43,558 nt of DNA from contig CACBHZ010000005.1 of the NCBI GenBank assembly GCA_902539195.1, positions 1 to 43,558 on the forward strand. Direction: 5' to 3'. Origin of the DNA: an uncultured Pelagibacteraceae bacterium (lineage in GTDB: Bacteria > Pseudomonadota > Alphaproteobacteria > Pelagibacterales > Pelagibacteraceae). The notes under the pieces are model-generated. The model saw only the letters and a program-made list of their open reading frames with translations, did no database searches and was not told where the DNA came from. Below are positions 17,088 through 25,538 of this stretch, piece by piece (positions within the stretch are counted from its first letter, which is position 1; each line of letters starts with the position of its first letter). The position numbers and the translations under genes were made by a program.

Positions 17088-17975
17088 TTAAGAATTGATA
17101 CTTAAATCTTTGCTAACTATTGATTTTTTTAATTTAGTTTCTCTATAAGTAATAATTAATATCCCAATAAATATAATAAATGCACCTAACCAAGTAAATT
17201 TATCAGGAATATCTCCAAAAATATAAAAACCAAGTATAGATGAAAATATTAAACCTAAAAATGTATAAGGTTGAGTCATTGTTACATCAACTAATCTATA
17301 AGCATTATTAATGCAAAGGTGAAATATAGCTCCACTTAAAGCTGATAAAAATATAAATACTAAACTTTTAATTGATGGTACCTGCCAAAAAAATATTGCT
17401 AGCACTGACATAAAAATTATCATTATGACGTATTGGTAAGCTAGAATGGTTACAGCGCTATCATCTGCAGACATTTTTTTAGTAATTACAATTACGGTTG
17501 ACCAAAATAAGCATGAGCAAAGAGCCATTGAAACACCTATTGATATATCTACAAATCCCGGTCTTATAATTATTAACATTCCAATAAATCCAAAAATTAA
17601 AGCAATTGTTCGGTAAATATAAATTTTCTCTTTTAAAAAAATTACAGCTAATATCGTTACGATAAATGGTACTATAAATTGAATGGCTGTAAATTTTTCA
17701 ATCGGAATAAAGGATATAGATCCAAAACCCAATAACATTGCTGGTAGATTTATACTTGATCGAACAAAATGTAATTTTAAGTTTTTAGTTTTAAATATCG
17801 AAAAGTTTGACCTTATTATTATTGGTGAAATTATTATTAAACCGAAAATATAACTAATTAGTGCAACAGTAAAAATATTTACCTCTAATTGTGCTAATTT
17901 AAAAGAAGCAATCATAGTACTAGTAAAGAAGACAGATAATATTATTAAAATAACTGCGTAAGTTTGTTTATTCAT
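17088..17975 (-). CDS. EamA/DMT-superfamily permease
   Basis: This is a ten-helix drug/metabolite transporter made of two EamA repeats. The start chosen is the ATG at 17975 (MNKQTYAVILII). A TTG at 17996 in the same frame would overlap the upstream gene by 11 bases and add a polar stretch before helix 1. FTAIQFIVPFIVTILAVIFL and the matching MTQPYTFLGLIFSSILGFYIF in repeat two (shown as partial motifs: QFIVPFIVT and QPYTFLGLIF) are typical EamA positions. Such proteins export amino acids or other metabolites. The gene lies ten bases behind the M24 hydrolase gene, so export or import of that enzyme's product is possible. Confidence 0.9.
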   Translation of the reverse strand: MNKQTYAVILIILSVFFTSTMIASFKLAQLEVNIFTVALISYIFGLIIISPIIIRSNFSIFKTKNLKLHFVRSSINLPAMLLGFGSISFIPIEKFTAIQFIVPFIVTILAVIFLKEKIYIYRTIALIFGFIGMLIIIRPGFVDISIGVSMALCSCLFWSTVIVITKKMSADDSAVTILAYQYVIMIIFMSVLAIFFWQVPSIKSLVFIFLSALSGAIFHLCINNAYRLVDVTMTQPYTFLGLIFSSILGFYIFGDIPDKFTWLGAFIIFIGILIITYRETKLKKSIVSKDLSINS

Positions 17976-17985
17976 AAAATTTGTA

Positions 17986-19137
17986 TTACAGAACAACTAA
18001 GTCAAATTTTTGGTTACCCAATCTTTCGTTACCTTTTTCAGTAACAAGATATGTTTCGCCTAAATTCATAGCTAGTTCATTTTCAGAATCCATCAAGATC
18101 ATGTGCATGAAGAAGATGTTGCCTGGCTCTATGATGTAAGGGTTCCCCGTGTATAACATTGGCCAATCCATCCAATTAGGAGAAAAAGTTGCACCTAAAG
18201 AGTACCCACATGCATTCATTCTTGAATTTTTAAACCCATGATCATCAAAAGTTTTTGCATGAACATCAAAAACTTCTCCAATTTTATTTCCAGCCTTTAA
18301 TTTATTTTCACAATTTGTAAGAGCCTCAACACATGCTTCAAGCATTTTATGATGATTTGGATCTGCCTTTCCAATTGGTATTGTTCTAAACATTGCGGAA
18401 TGATAGTGCCTATAAGTTCCAGCCCATTCAATGGTTAACTGATCTTGATTATTAAGTATTTGTTTTTCTGCTTGATATCGACAGAGTAGGGCATTTTTTC
18501 CGGACCCTATAATAAATTCATTTGCAGGATAATCTCCACCTCCTTCAAATATAACTCTGTTCATTTCAGCTAAAATTTTAGACTCACTTACTCCTGCTTT
18601 TGCATGCTTCCAAACTTCATCTAAAGCTTTGTCAGCTAAATTTGCTGCTTTTTTTACATAATTAATTTCTTCTTTAGATTTTACTACTCTTAGTTTTGTA
18701 ATTAATTCTGATTTATCTTCAATTGAACAATAGTTTTGTAAAACTGTATTAAGTCTTAATGCATTTCTTCCTGTTAGACCGTATGCTTCATATTCAATAC
18801 CAATTTTTTTTCCTTTTAAATTTAACTCATCTAAAATTATTTTGAGATCATCAGCAGGATTAGCACCATCTTTATCAACCCAAATTCTGATATCACTGAT
18901 ATTGGATGTGTTTTGAGCTTGTCTTAAATCAGGAGCTCTAGTTAATAATATTACATTACCCTTTTGATCTAAAACTAATGCTTGAAAAAAAACATATCCA
19001 AATGTGTCGTAGCCAGTGAGCCAATACATAGATTCTTGTCTAAACATTATAAGAGCATCTATGCCCTCATTTTTCATGGAGTTTAACGTCTTTTTTTTTC
19101 TATTTGAGAATTCTTCTTTACTAAAATGAAGACCCAT
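17986..19137 (-). CDS. M24 'pita-bread' hydrolase lacking metal ligands (creatinase/ectoine-hydrolase-like)
   Basis: This 383-residue protein has an N-terminal creatinase domain (DALIMFRQESMYWLTGYD, 27-44) and a C-terminal M24 domain from about residue 155. The five metal ligands of M24 peptidases align to E237 (IEWAG), A248 (HSAMFRT), Y312 (ACGYSLG), H345 (IFFMHM) and E361 (GETYLVTE). Only the last is preserved exactly. Loss of the dimetal site is known for creatinase and for ectoine hydrolase (DoeA), which cleave C-N bonds without metal. A similar non-peptidase role is therefore likely. It overlaps the upstream hydratase gene by one base (TAATG). The substrate is unknown, and no DoeB-like deacetylase lies nearby. 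Confidence 0.85.
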   Translation of the reverse strand: MGLHFSKEEFSNRKKKTLNSMKNEGIDALIMFRQESMYWLTGYDTFGYVFFQALVLDQKGNVILLTRAPDLRQAQNTSNISDIRIWVDKDGANPADDLKIILDELNLKGKKIGIEYEAYGLTGRNALRLNTVLQNYCSIEDKSELITKLRVVKSKEEINYVKKAANLADKALDEVWKHAKAGVSESKILAEMNRVIFEGGGDYPANEFIIGSGKNALLCRYQAEKQILNNQDQLTIEWAGTYRHYHSAMFRTIPIGKADPNHHKMLEACVEALTNCENKLKAGNKIGEVFDVHAKTFDDHGFKNSRMNACGYSLGATFSPNWMDWPMLYTGNPYIIEPGNIFFMHMILMDSENELAMNLGETYLVTEKGNERLGNQKFDLVVL

Positions 19138-19910
19138 TAACGAATGTTAACACTAACAGAACCAATTTTATCAACTGTTCCTTTGTATAATCCTTTTCCT
19201 TTAAATGGAACTACTCCCACAGTTGAGCCTGTGAAAACATAAAAATCTTTCTTTAAATTAATCTTTTCTTCCTTAACTTTATTTAAAACAAATCTTAAAG
19301 AATTTAATGGGTTAATATAAACAATATTTGTATTACCATTTACTTTTATACTATTCTTCTTGCTGACTAATGATGTTTTTAAATTATTTAAGTTTAATTT
19401 TTTGAATTTTGTTTTTCTTCCAACAACAAATTTGATGTTAAATCCAAAATCTCCACAGATATCTCCCAAATATGTAAATTTTTTATTTCTCTGTCTGAAA
19501 CCAACTATTTCAAAACAAGGTCCCATATATTTAATAAATTTAGTGACATTTGATTTTGTAACTTTTCCTTTAAAATCAAAGAAAGATTTCTTAATAAAGT
19601 AATAAACTTCAACCTCAATACCTTTGGTGTATTTGTTTATTTTTACTTTTTGACCAGATTTAACTAATCTTTTTTTAAATACTTTTGCTGTAAAAGGTTC
19701 TTTTTCTTTTAATTTTTTTAAAGCTTGAATTCCAGTTCCACCAGCTTTTATTCCAATTGTTTCATCTTTAATTTGATCTTCACACAATTTTCTAAGTTTG
19801 TTGGCTAAGTTAATATTTTTACAATATTTTACTGGGATAGGATTAATGACAGTATTTGTGTTGTAAGCTTTTACTAATCTGTCAGCAATACGATTAATTT
19901 CATTTTTCAT
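19137..19910 (-). CDS. MhpD-like 2-keto-4-pentenoate hydratase/FAH-superfamily protein
   Basis: This 257-residue protein matches the 2-oxopent-4-enoate hydratase / 4-oxalocrotonate decarboxylase pattern of the fumarylacetoacetate-hydrolase superfamily. GIKAGGTGIQ replaces the usual GYKVGxTS loop near residue 54. The acidic segment GIEVEVYYFIKKS aligns with the metal-binding E-x-E. NPLNSLRFVLNKV and FTGSTVGVVPF near the C-terminus align with the family's helix and 'SGSxxxxVP' strand. The protein is unusually lysine-rich and diverged, so the reaction is uncertain. Its stop is coupled to the M24 start by a one-base overlap. That coupling suggests the two enzymes act in succession on one compound. 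Confidence 0.75.
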   Translation of the reverse strand: MKNEINRIADRLVKAYNTNTVINPIPVKYCKNINLANKLRKLCEDQIKDETIGIKAGGTGIQALKKLKEKEPFTAKVFKKRLVKSGQKVKINKYTKGIEVEVYYFIKKSFFDFKGKVTKSNVTKFIKYMGPCFEIVGFRQRNKKFTYLGDICGDFGFNIKFVVGRKTKFKKLNLNNLKTSLVSKKNSIKVNGNTNIVYINPLNSLRFVLNKVKEEKINLKKDFYVFTGSTVGVVPFKGKGLYKGTVDKIGSVSVNIR

Positions 19911-19919
19911 AGCCAGAAC

Positions 19920-20708
19920 TTATTGAAGAATGCTCATAGGATCAAGTCTAGTTTGAAACCAATTTATCCTAAAATCTAAATGAGGCCCTGTTGATCTTCC
20001 AGTGGATCCAACAGTACCTATAATTTCCCCTTGTTTAACTTGATCACCAACCTTGACCATTACATTTTCTAGATGTGAATATATCGTTGAAATTCCATGT
20101 CCATGGTCCATTATTACAGTACCACCTGTATAATAAAGATCATCTTCTGCCATGGTCACTATTCCAGTCCCAGATGATTTAATTTTAGTTCCTTGTTTAG
20201 CTGCAATATCAATTCCATAGTGAGGCCACTTTGGTTTACCATTAAGAATTCTTTGACTTCCATATACTCCACTAATTATCCCTTTAACGGGCATAATAAA
20301 TTGTTCAGTAAAGAAAGTTAAATCTGAATTGATTGCTCTTGCTTTTCCAATTCTTCCATTTTCTTCTTTAATCCTTTTATAAACAGACTCTGGTGGTGTA
20401 ACTTTATTTTCAGGCAGACCATCAATTCTCTGAATATTATATTTTCTCTTATAAACTTTTTTTATAATTTTATTTTTTTTACCATTATTTATTTCGGTAA
20501 TAGCTACATCAAACTTTCGATCTCTATCAATACCAAATACAAAATATCCATCCTCAGATACTTTTACTTGTGTTTTATCTACAAATACCTTTGATCCAGC
20601 TTCTGCTTTACCTAAAATAAAATGTCCTTGTAAAAATTTACCTTGGAACTCTAAAGCATGAGAGTGTGTAGAAAATATAATTGCTAGAAAAAGCAACAAT
20701 TTTTTCAT
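19920..20708 (-). CDS. Exported M23-family peptidoglycan endopeptidase
   Basis: The start used is the ATG at 20708 (MKKLLLFLAIIFSTHSHA), which gives a clean signal peptide and a one-base TAATG overlap with the SDR stop. A TTG at 20723 would add five residues. After an N-terminal beta domain, the LytM-type catalytic domain starts near 140: HYGIDIAAKQGT provides H and D ligands, and DHGHGISTIYSH follows. STGPHLDFRINWF occupies the HxH position. There the second histidine is aspartate, a variant that could still bind zinc. It probably cuts peptide cross-links during cell-wall growth. Its place inside a metabolic operon seems incidental. Confidence 0.9.
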   Translation of the reverse strand: MKKLLLFLAIIFSTHSHALEFQGKFLQGHFILGKAEAGSKVFVDKTQVKVSEDGYFVFGIDRDRKFDVAITEINNGKKNKIIKKVYKRKYNIQRIDGLPENKVTPPESVYKRIKEENGRIGKARAINSDLTFFTEQFIMPVKGIISGVYGSQRILNGKPKWPHYGIDIAAKQGTKIKSSGTGIVTMAEDDLYYTGGTVIMDHGHGISTIYSHLENVMVKVGDQVKQGEIIGTVGSTGRSTGPHLDFRINWFQTRLDPMSILQ

Positions 20709-21466
20709 TATTTTGCTGTCCAACCCCCATCAATTACAATTGATGTCCCGGTTATCATACTTGCTGCATCTGACGCTAAAAAACATACTGCTGTAGCCAC
20801 ATCAGATTCTGTAGCAACTTTTCCCATTGGAATATTACTTAAAGCAAGCTGTTTAAATTTTTTATTTTTAAAGAATTTTTTAACCATTGGAGTTTCAACA
20901 AATGTTGGCGCAACAGTGTTTACTCTGATATTTTTTGTTGCAAGTTCAACACCCATTCCCTTTGTTAACCCTTCAATCCCAAATTTTGTCATATTGTAAA
21001 TATTTCTACCTGACATACCGACATGCCCTAATTGTGAAGACATGTTAATTATAGACCCACCTTTTTTTTTATTTTTTAGCATTTTTAGGACTACTAATTG
21101 CGCAACATTGAATGCTGCTTTCATATTTAAATCTACAAGATAATTCATACTTGTTTGTTTTATTTTTTCAAAAGGTTCAGGAATATTTGTACCTGCGTTG
21201 TTTACAAGTATATCAACTTTCTTAATTTTTTTTAATTTAGAAGAAAGATCTTCATAATCCATTATATCGCAAGTTATTTTAGTTAATTTTCCTTTAACTT
21301 TTTTTATATCTTTTTGAAGTTTATCAAGATCAGAAGCAGTTCTGCTCACTCCAATTATTGTTGCGCCAGCTTCTGCAAGTGCAATAGAACAGGCTCTACC
21401 AATACCTTTTCCCGCACCTGTTACTAAAGCAACTTTATTTTTTAAATTAATTTTTTTTAAATACAT
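20708..21466 (-). CDS. Short-chain dehydrogenase/reductase (classical SDR)
   Basis: This 252-residue protein is a complete classical SDR that oxidises or reduces an alcohol/ketone with NAD(P). It carries TGAGKGIG (16-23) for cofactor binding, NNAG (89-92), catalytic N114, S143/S144 (NMSSQ), Y157 and K161 (YNMTK), and ends IDGGWTAK. The S40-R42 segment (VSRTAS) after strand 2 includes arginine, which leans toward NADP(H). The start directly abuts the TerC stop with no spacer. Its neighbours include a GMC oxidoreductase and a hydratase, and it may act with them on one alcohol. The substrate is not identifiable. Confidence 0.92.
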   Translation of the reverse strand: MYLKKINLKNKVALVTGAGKGIGRACSIALAEAGATIIGVSRTASDLDKLQKDIKKVKGKLTKITCDIMDYEDLSSKLKKIKKVDILVNNAGTNIPEPFEKIKQTSMNYLVDLNMKAAFNVAQLVVLKMLKNKKKGGSIINMSSQLGHVGMSGRNIYNMTKFGIEGLTKGMGVELATKNIRVNTVAPTFVETPMVKKFFKNKKFKQLALSNIPMGKVATESDVATAVCFLASDAASMITGTSIVIDGGWTAK

Positions 21467-22045
21467 TTATAAAAATAGTTTTAAGTCTGTATATATTAGC
21501 TCTATTGCAACAAATAATATTGCTAATAATCCGACCCATCCTATCCATTTATACTTTTTAATCCAGCCAGATATCAATGTTGCTGCAGTAGCCATTAAAA
21601 CTATTGATAAAACAAGACCAAATATTAATAACATGTAGTGATCTCTAGCTGCACCCGCTACTCCTAATACATTATCTAAACTCATTGTTACATCTGCTAG
21701 AATTACAGTTGTTATAGCTTTCATAAATGATGAGTTATCTACTTTTTTGATATTTTCTTCAGCGTTAATATTCATTTTAATCACATCCACATAAAGTCTG
21801 TAACATATATAAAGTAGTAAAATCCCACCTATAAGTCTAAGTCCTGTGATTTGTAATAGATAAGCAGTTATTAGTGTAAATATAATTCTTAAAACTACCG
21901 CTGCACCAATTCCCCAAAAAATAATTTTTTTTCTTTGTTCTGTTGGAAATTGAGAAGCAACCATTCCAATTATAATTGCATTATCTCCTGCTAAAACTAA
22001 ATCGATAAAAACTATTTGAAAAAAAATTACTATTTGTTCGGTCAT
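21467..22045 (-). CDS. TerC-family membrane protein (YjbE type)
   Basis: This 192-residue protein has about six membrane helices and two inverted halves. Each half carries the aspartate motif of the TerC family: DLVLAGDNAIIIG near residue 15 and DVTMSLDNVLGVAG near 118. YjbE/TerC proteins are linked to metal ion, especially manganese, export and to protein metalation at the membrane. Its ATG overlaps the GMC oxidoreductase stop by four bases (ATGA). No yybP-ykoY riboswitch can be present directly upstream, because there is no intergenic space. Confidence 0.9.
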   Translation of the reverse strand: MTEQIVIFFQIVFIDLVLAGDNAIIIGMVASQFPTEQRKKIIFWGIGAAVVLRIIFTLITAYLLQITGLRLIGGILLLYICYRLYVDVIKMNINAEENIKKVDNSSFMKAITTVILADVTMSLDNVLGVAGAARDHYMLLIFGLVLSIVLMATAATLISGWIKKYKWIGWVGLLAILFVAIELIYTDLKLFL

Positions 22046-23646
22046 CTTCTACTATCCTCAATTATCATATCAGCTGCTTTTTCCGCAATCATTATTGTCG
22101 GTGCATTTGTATTTCCTGATGTGATATGAGGCATAACAGAGGCGTCTACAACCCTTAAATTTTCTAATCCATGAGCGACTAATCGGTCGTTAACAACAGC
22201 ATTTTCATCTTTACCCATTCTACATGTGCTAACCGGATGGAATATAGTATTCGCAAATTTTCCAGCTTCAGTTGCTAATTCTTCATTATCAGTAATATTG
22301 ATTCCCGGTCTAAGCTCTTCAGGTTGATAATCTTTATAAGCTTTAGATTCCATAACAATTTTTCTTACAATCTTTAATGCTTTTCCAGCAATCTCACGAT
22401 CTTCATCGGTTGATAAATAATTCATTTTTATTTTTGGTGAAACTCTGGTGTCTGGAGATTTTAATTCTATAGATCCTCTACTTGTTGGTCTTACATTTGT
22501 AATTGTTGGAGTAAACGCTGGAAATTTATGTAAAGCAGATTTTCCTAAAAGATCTGTGCTTGCTGGTGAAATATGAAATTGAAGATTTGGCGTTTCTAAA
22601 TGTTCATCACTCTTAACAAATCCACAAACATAACTGGCACCAACTGTTAAAGGTCCTTTTCTTAAAAGAAGAAATTTTAAACCAGATAACATTTTTTTAG
22701 TAAAACTGTAGTAAATATCATTTAAAGTTTCTAAATTTTTAATTTTATAAACAGGTCTTAGCATTAAATGATCAGTTAGATTTCTTCCAACTCCTTGGTG
22801 ATCTTTTAAAACATTAATATTGTTTTCTTTTAGAAGTTCTCCTGGACCAATTCCTGATGCTTGTAATATATGAGGTGAACCAATTGTTCCTGCGCTTAAT
22901 ATAATTTCTTTATTAGTTTCAACAGAAAACTCTTTTCCATCTATCCAATAATTTACTTTTTTTGCTTTATTATTTTCAAATTCTATATTTTTAATATGAG
23001 CCTTAGTAATAATTTTTAAATTTTTTCTACTCTTAACTGGATTTAAATATCCTACAGCTGTACTACACCTAAATCCGTTTTTAATTGTGAATGGAAAATA
23101 TCCCATTCCTTCATTATCGCCGTTGTTAAAATCATCAGTTCTTTTATATCCATGCTCTTCAGCGGCTTTTAAAAATAGATCGAGAACTTTAAATGTTGCT
23201 CTAATTTTCTCAACCGCAATAGGGCCTCCAGAACCATGAAATTCATTTTCTCCAAATTGAAAATCTTCAGATTTTTTAAAATAAGGAAGAACATCATCCC
23301 AAGACCAACCAACATTACCCAATTGTCTCCAATAATTATAATCATTAGATTGACCTCTAATATAAAGCATTCCATTAATAGATGAGCTTCCACCTAATGT
23401 TTTACCCCTTGGATAAACCATTTGCCTGTTATCACAGTTTGGTTCTTTTTCAGTATTAAAACACCAGTCGGTATCTGGATTGTGCATCGTTTTAAAATAA
23501 CCCCCTGGAATATGGATCCATGGATTAGTATCTTTGCCGCCGGCCTCAAGTAAAAGAACTTTAGTATCAGGATTTGCTGTTAATCTATTAGCTAAGACAC
23601 AGCCTGCGGATCCTGCACCAATAATTATGTAATCAAATTTATCCAT
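22042..23646 (-). CDS. GMC-family FAD alcohol/choline dehydrogenase
   Basis: This 534-residue flavoprotein of the glucose-methanol-choline family oxidises a primary alcohol. The FAD site appears as DYIIIGAGSAGCVLANRL (5-22) followed by LLLEAGG, and then YPRGKTLGGSSSINGMLYIR, the GMC signature 1 region, split here as RGKTLGGSSSING and MLYIR. The C-terminus has the catalytic histidine in FHPVSTCRMG and the His/Asn region in VMPHITSGNTNAPT. It resembles AlkJ/BetA-type enzymes, and choline is only one possible substrate. It is the first gene of the eight-gene reverse operon and is divergent from the second TRAP system. Confidence 0.93.
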   Translation of the reverse strand: MDKFDYIIIGAGSAGCVLANRLTANPDTKVLLLEAGGKDTNPWIHIPGGYFKTMHNPDTDWCFNTEKEPNCDNRQMVYPRGKTLGGSSSINGMLYIRGQSNDYNYWRQLGNVGWSWDDVLPYFKKSEDFQFGENEFHGSGGPIAVEKIRATFKVLDLFLKAAEEHGYKRTDDFNNGDNEGMGYFPFTIKNGFRCSTAVGYLNPVKSRKNLKIITKAHIKNIEFENNKAKKVNYWIDGKEFSVETNKEIILSAGTIGSPHILQASGIGPGELLKENNINVLKDHQGVGRNLTDHLMLRPVYKIKNLETLNDIYYSFTKKMLSGLKFLLLRKGPLTVGASYVCGFVKSDEHLETPNLQFHISPASTDLLGKSALHKFPAFTPTITNVRPTSRGSIELKSPDTRVSPKIKMNYLSTDEDREIAGKALKIVRKIVMESKAYKDYQPEELRPGINITDNEELATEAGKFANTIFHPVSTCRMGKDENAVVNDRLVAHGLENLRVVDASVMPHITSGNTNAPTIMIAEKAADMIIEDSRR

Positions 23647-23731
23647 ATTTTTTATTAATAATTTTTAATGAATATTTAATGATTTTAAACATTTTTCTCA
23701 TAAATACTTCGAAATGACGCTTGTATGTGCC

Positions 23732-23760
23732 TTAGATTTTTGAGAGGATCTTCACATTAT
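23732..23760 (+). promoter_or_regulatory. Possible promoter of the second TRAP operon
   Basis: TTAGAT (23732-23737) and CATTAT (23755-23760) lie 17 bases apart in the 135-base divergent gap. They would start transcription near 23767, just upstream of the AGAGAGGGA ribosome binding site of dctP. Both boxes are only partial matches. A more upstream operator could sit in 23650-23730, but no clear repeat was seen there. Confidence 0.3.
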
Positions 23761-23781
23761 AAATAAAAAGAGAGGGATATA

Positions 23782-24879
23782 ATGAAAAAAATCGTTTCAG
23801 CGTTGTTTGCTGCGTTCTTAGTATTTGGATTTATTTCAAATGCAAATGCTGCAAAAACGTTAAAGTGTCAGACGGTTATTAGCGCTAAAGGTGATGAAGC
23901 GGTAATGTTAAAAGACTTTACTGACAATGTAACAAAACTAACAGGTGGATCTCTAAAATTTGAAATTATGCCAGCAGGAACAGTAGTTGGAGTTAAAGAA
24001 ACTCTTGATGCTGTTGACAAAGGTTTGATTGATTGCGGATTTGCTTGGACTCACTATTGGTCTGGAGAACATCCAGCTGCTATGTTATTTGGTTCGCCAG
24101 TAGCAGGTGGTGGTGTAGGAATTGATAACATCGCATTCTTATCATGGTTTTTATATGGTGGTGGAGAACAACTATATGACAGACTTTGGGGAGAAATGAA
24201 AAGAGACATTAAAGGTTTCATGCTTCAACCAGTTGGTCCAGAGGCTTTAGGATGGTTCCCAAGAAAAATCAAAGATATGGATGACTTCAGAACATTTAAG
24301 TTCAGAACTCCTCCAGGAATTCCAGGTCAAACTTATAAAGATATTGGAATAGCTTCAGTTGCAATGGGTGGTGGAGATATTCTACCAGCATTGGAAGCAG
24401 GAACTATTGATGCTGCTGAGTGGTGTTGTCCTCAACCAGATAAAGTGTTTGGTATACATAAAGTATTAAAACACTACTATCTACAAGGTTTACACCAAGT
24501 AGTCGTAAATGCTGACTTTTACTTAAACAAAAGCACTTACGATAAGTTCACTGACCATGAGAAATTTTCAATGAAGATGGCTGCTGATGCATCGTTGATG
24601 AGAGCTTTAGCTTACAGAATCAACACTAATGGATTAGCACTTAAAGATCTAACTGAAAATCATGGTGTGATACTTGAAGATACACCAGCTGATTATTTCC
24701 CAGCTTATATGGCTGCAGCGAAAGCAACTTTAGAGAAAAATGCAAAAGAAAACGCATTCTTTAAAGAAGTTTATGACTCAATGATAAGCTTTGCTAATAC
24801 CGCTGTACCATTCTGGTCTGGTGCACAAACATCGAATGCTAAGCTAGGAATGGCTTATGCTAATTCGTTGAAGAAATAA
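23782..24879 (+). CDS. dctP: TRAP substrate-binding protein (DctP, TakP-like subgroup)
   Basis: This 365-residue periplasmic receptor is longer than the first one in the window. A signal peptide ends near SNANAAK (19-25). R175 in FKFRTPPG is the carboxylate-binding arginine of the family. AAEWCCPQPDKVFGIHKV (211-228) and HYYLQGLHQVV match the subgroup that includes the alpha-keto-acid binder TakP. There the tryptophan and nearby residues line the pocket. The Cys-Cys at 215-216 is unusual. A strong ribosome binding site (GAGAGGGA) precedes the ATG. A true terminator lies directly behind the gene, which suggests that the receptor is made in excess over DctQM. Confidence 0.94.
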   Translation: MKKIVSALFAAFLVFGFISNANAAKTLKCQTVISAKGDEAVMLKDFTDNVTKLTGGSLKFEIMPAGTVVGVKETLDAVDKGLIDCGFAWTHYWSGEHPAAMLFGSPVAGGGVGIDNIAFLSWFLYGGGEQLYDRLWGEMKRDIKGFMLQPVGPEALGWFPRKIKDMDDFRTFKFRTPPGIPGQTYKDIGIASVAMGGGDILPALEAGTIDAAEWCCPQPDKVFGIHKVLKHYYLQGLHQVVVNADFYLNKSTYDKFTDHEKFSMKMAADASLMRALAYRINTNGLALKDLTENHGVILEDTPADYFPAYMAAAKATLEKNAKENAFFKEVYDSMISFANTAVPFWSGAQTSNAKLGMAYANSLKK

Positions 24880-24890
24880 ATAAAGTTATT

Positions 24891-24921
24891 AAGCGGGCTT
24901 TTTTAAGCCCGCTTTTTTTTT
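24891..24921 (+). terminator. Rho-independent terminator inside the TRAP operon
   Basis: A 10-bp perfect stem (AAGCGGGCTT at 24891-24900, AAGCCCGCTT at 24905-24914) with a TTTT loop is followed by seven more T (to 24921). It ends 11 bases before the dctQ start codon. It should terminate most transcripts after dctP and let a fraction continue into dctQM. No other promoter is evident between it and dctQ. Confidence 0.9.
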
Positions 24922-24932
24922 CTAAAATTTAT

Positions 24933-25538
24933 ATGTCGGATAATCCAAAGTTAGATATTTCAGATGAAATGATAGCCGAAAGGCGATCAGGATCTGGGAA
25001 GATGCCAGATGATATGCCAACTTGGATGGCTAAAACTATAGTTAACATAGACAAATTTAGTAAATTAATAGGAAACATTGTTTGCTGGATTACGATCCCA
25101 CTAATGCTTGGGATGGTTTATGAAGTTTTAGCAAGAAAATTATTTTTAGCCCCTACAATTTGGGCTTATGATATGAGCAGATTTTTTTACGGAGCCTTGT
25201 TCATGTTAGGAGCGGGATACGCTCTTTCAAAAGGTGTTCATATTAGAGCAGATTTTTTATATAGAAATTTCAAAGTTAAAACTCAAGGCAGAATAGATTT
25301 TTGGCTTTACTTATTATTCTATTTTCCAGGATTAATAGTCTTTCTGTATATGACAACAGGCTTTGTCCAAGAAAGTATAATGAGAAACGAAAGAGGGATG
25401 GATACAACATGGATGCCATATATGTGGCCGATTAAATCTTGTCTATGGATTGGAATAGTCTTCCTTCTTATCCAAGGTGTTTCAGAACTTTTTAAAAGTT
25501 ATTACGCAGCCGTCAAAGGTAAATGGCCAGGTAGTTAA
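24933..25538 (+). CDS. dctQ: TRAP transporter small membrane subunit (DctQ)
   Basis: This 201-residue membrane protein has four predicted helices after a charged 45-residue N-terminal extension that is longer than in the first system. Family segments are visible: WAYDMSRFFYGALFMLGAGY, then ALSKGVHIRADFLY, where the Gly-Val-His-Ile-Arg follows the second helix. The start at 24933 lies 11 bases behind the terminator. There is no clear Shine-Dalgarno, so expression depends on read-through and is probably low. The stop overlaps the dctM start by one base. Confidence 0.9.
   Translation: MSDNPKLDISDEMIAERRSGSGKMPDDMPTWMAKTIVNIDKFSKLIGNIVCWITIPLMLGMVYEVLARKLFLAPTIWAYDMSRFFYGALFMLGAGYALSKGVHIRADFLYRNFKVKTQGRIDFWLYLLFYFPGLIVFLYMTTGFVQESIMRNERGMDTTWMPYMWPIKSCLWIGIVFLLIQGVSELFKSYYAAVKGKWPGS

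Noticed and set aside
21467..22045. A manganese (yybP-ykoY) riboswitch before the TerC-family gene
   Set aside because: The gene overlaps the upstream GMC oxidoreductase by four bases, so there is no leader to hold one.
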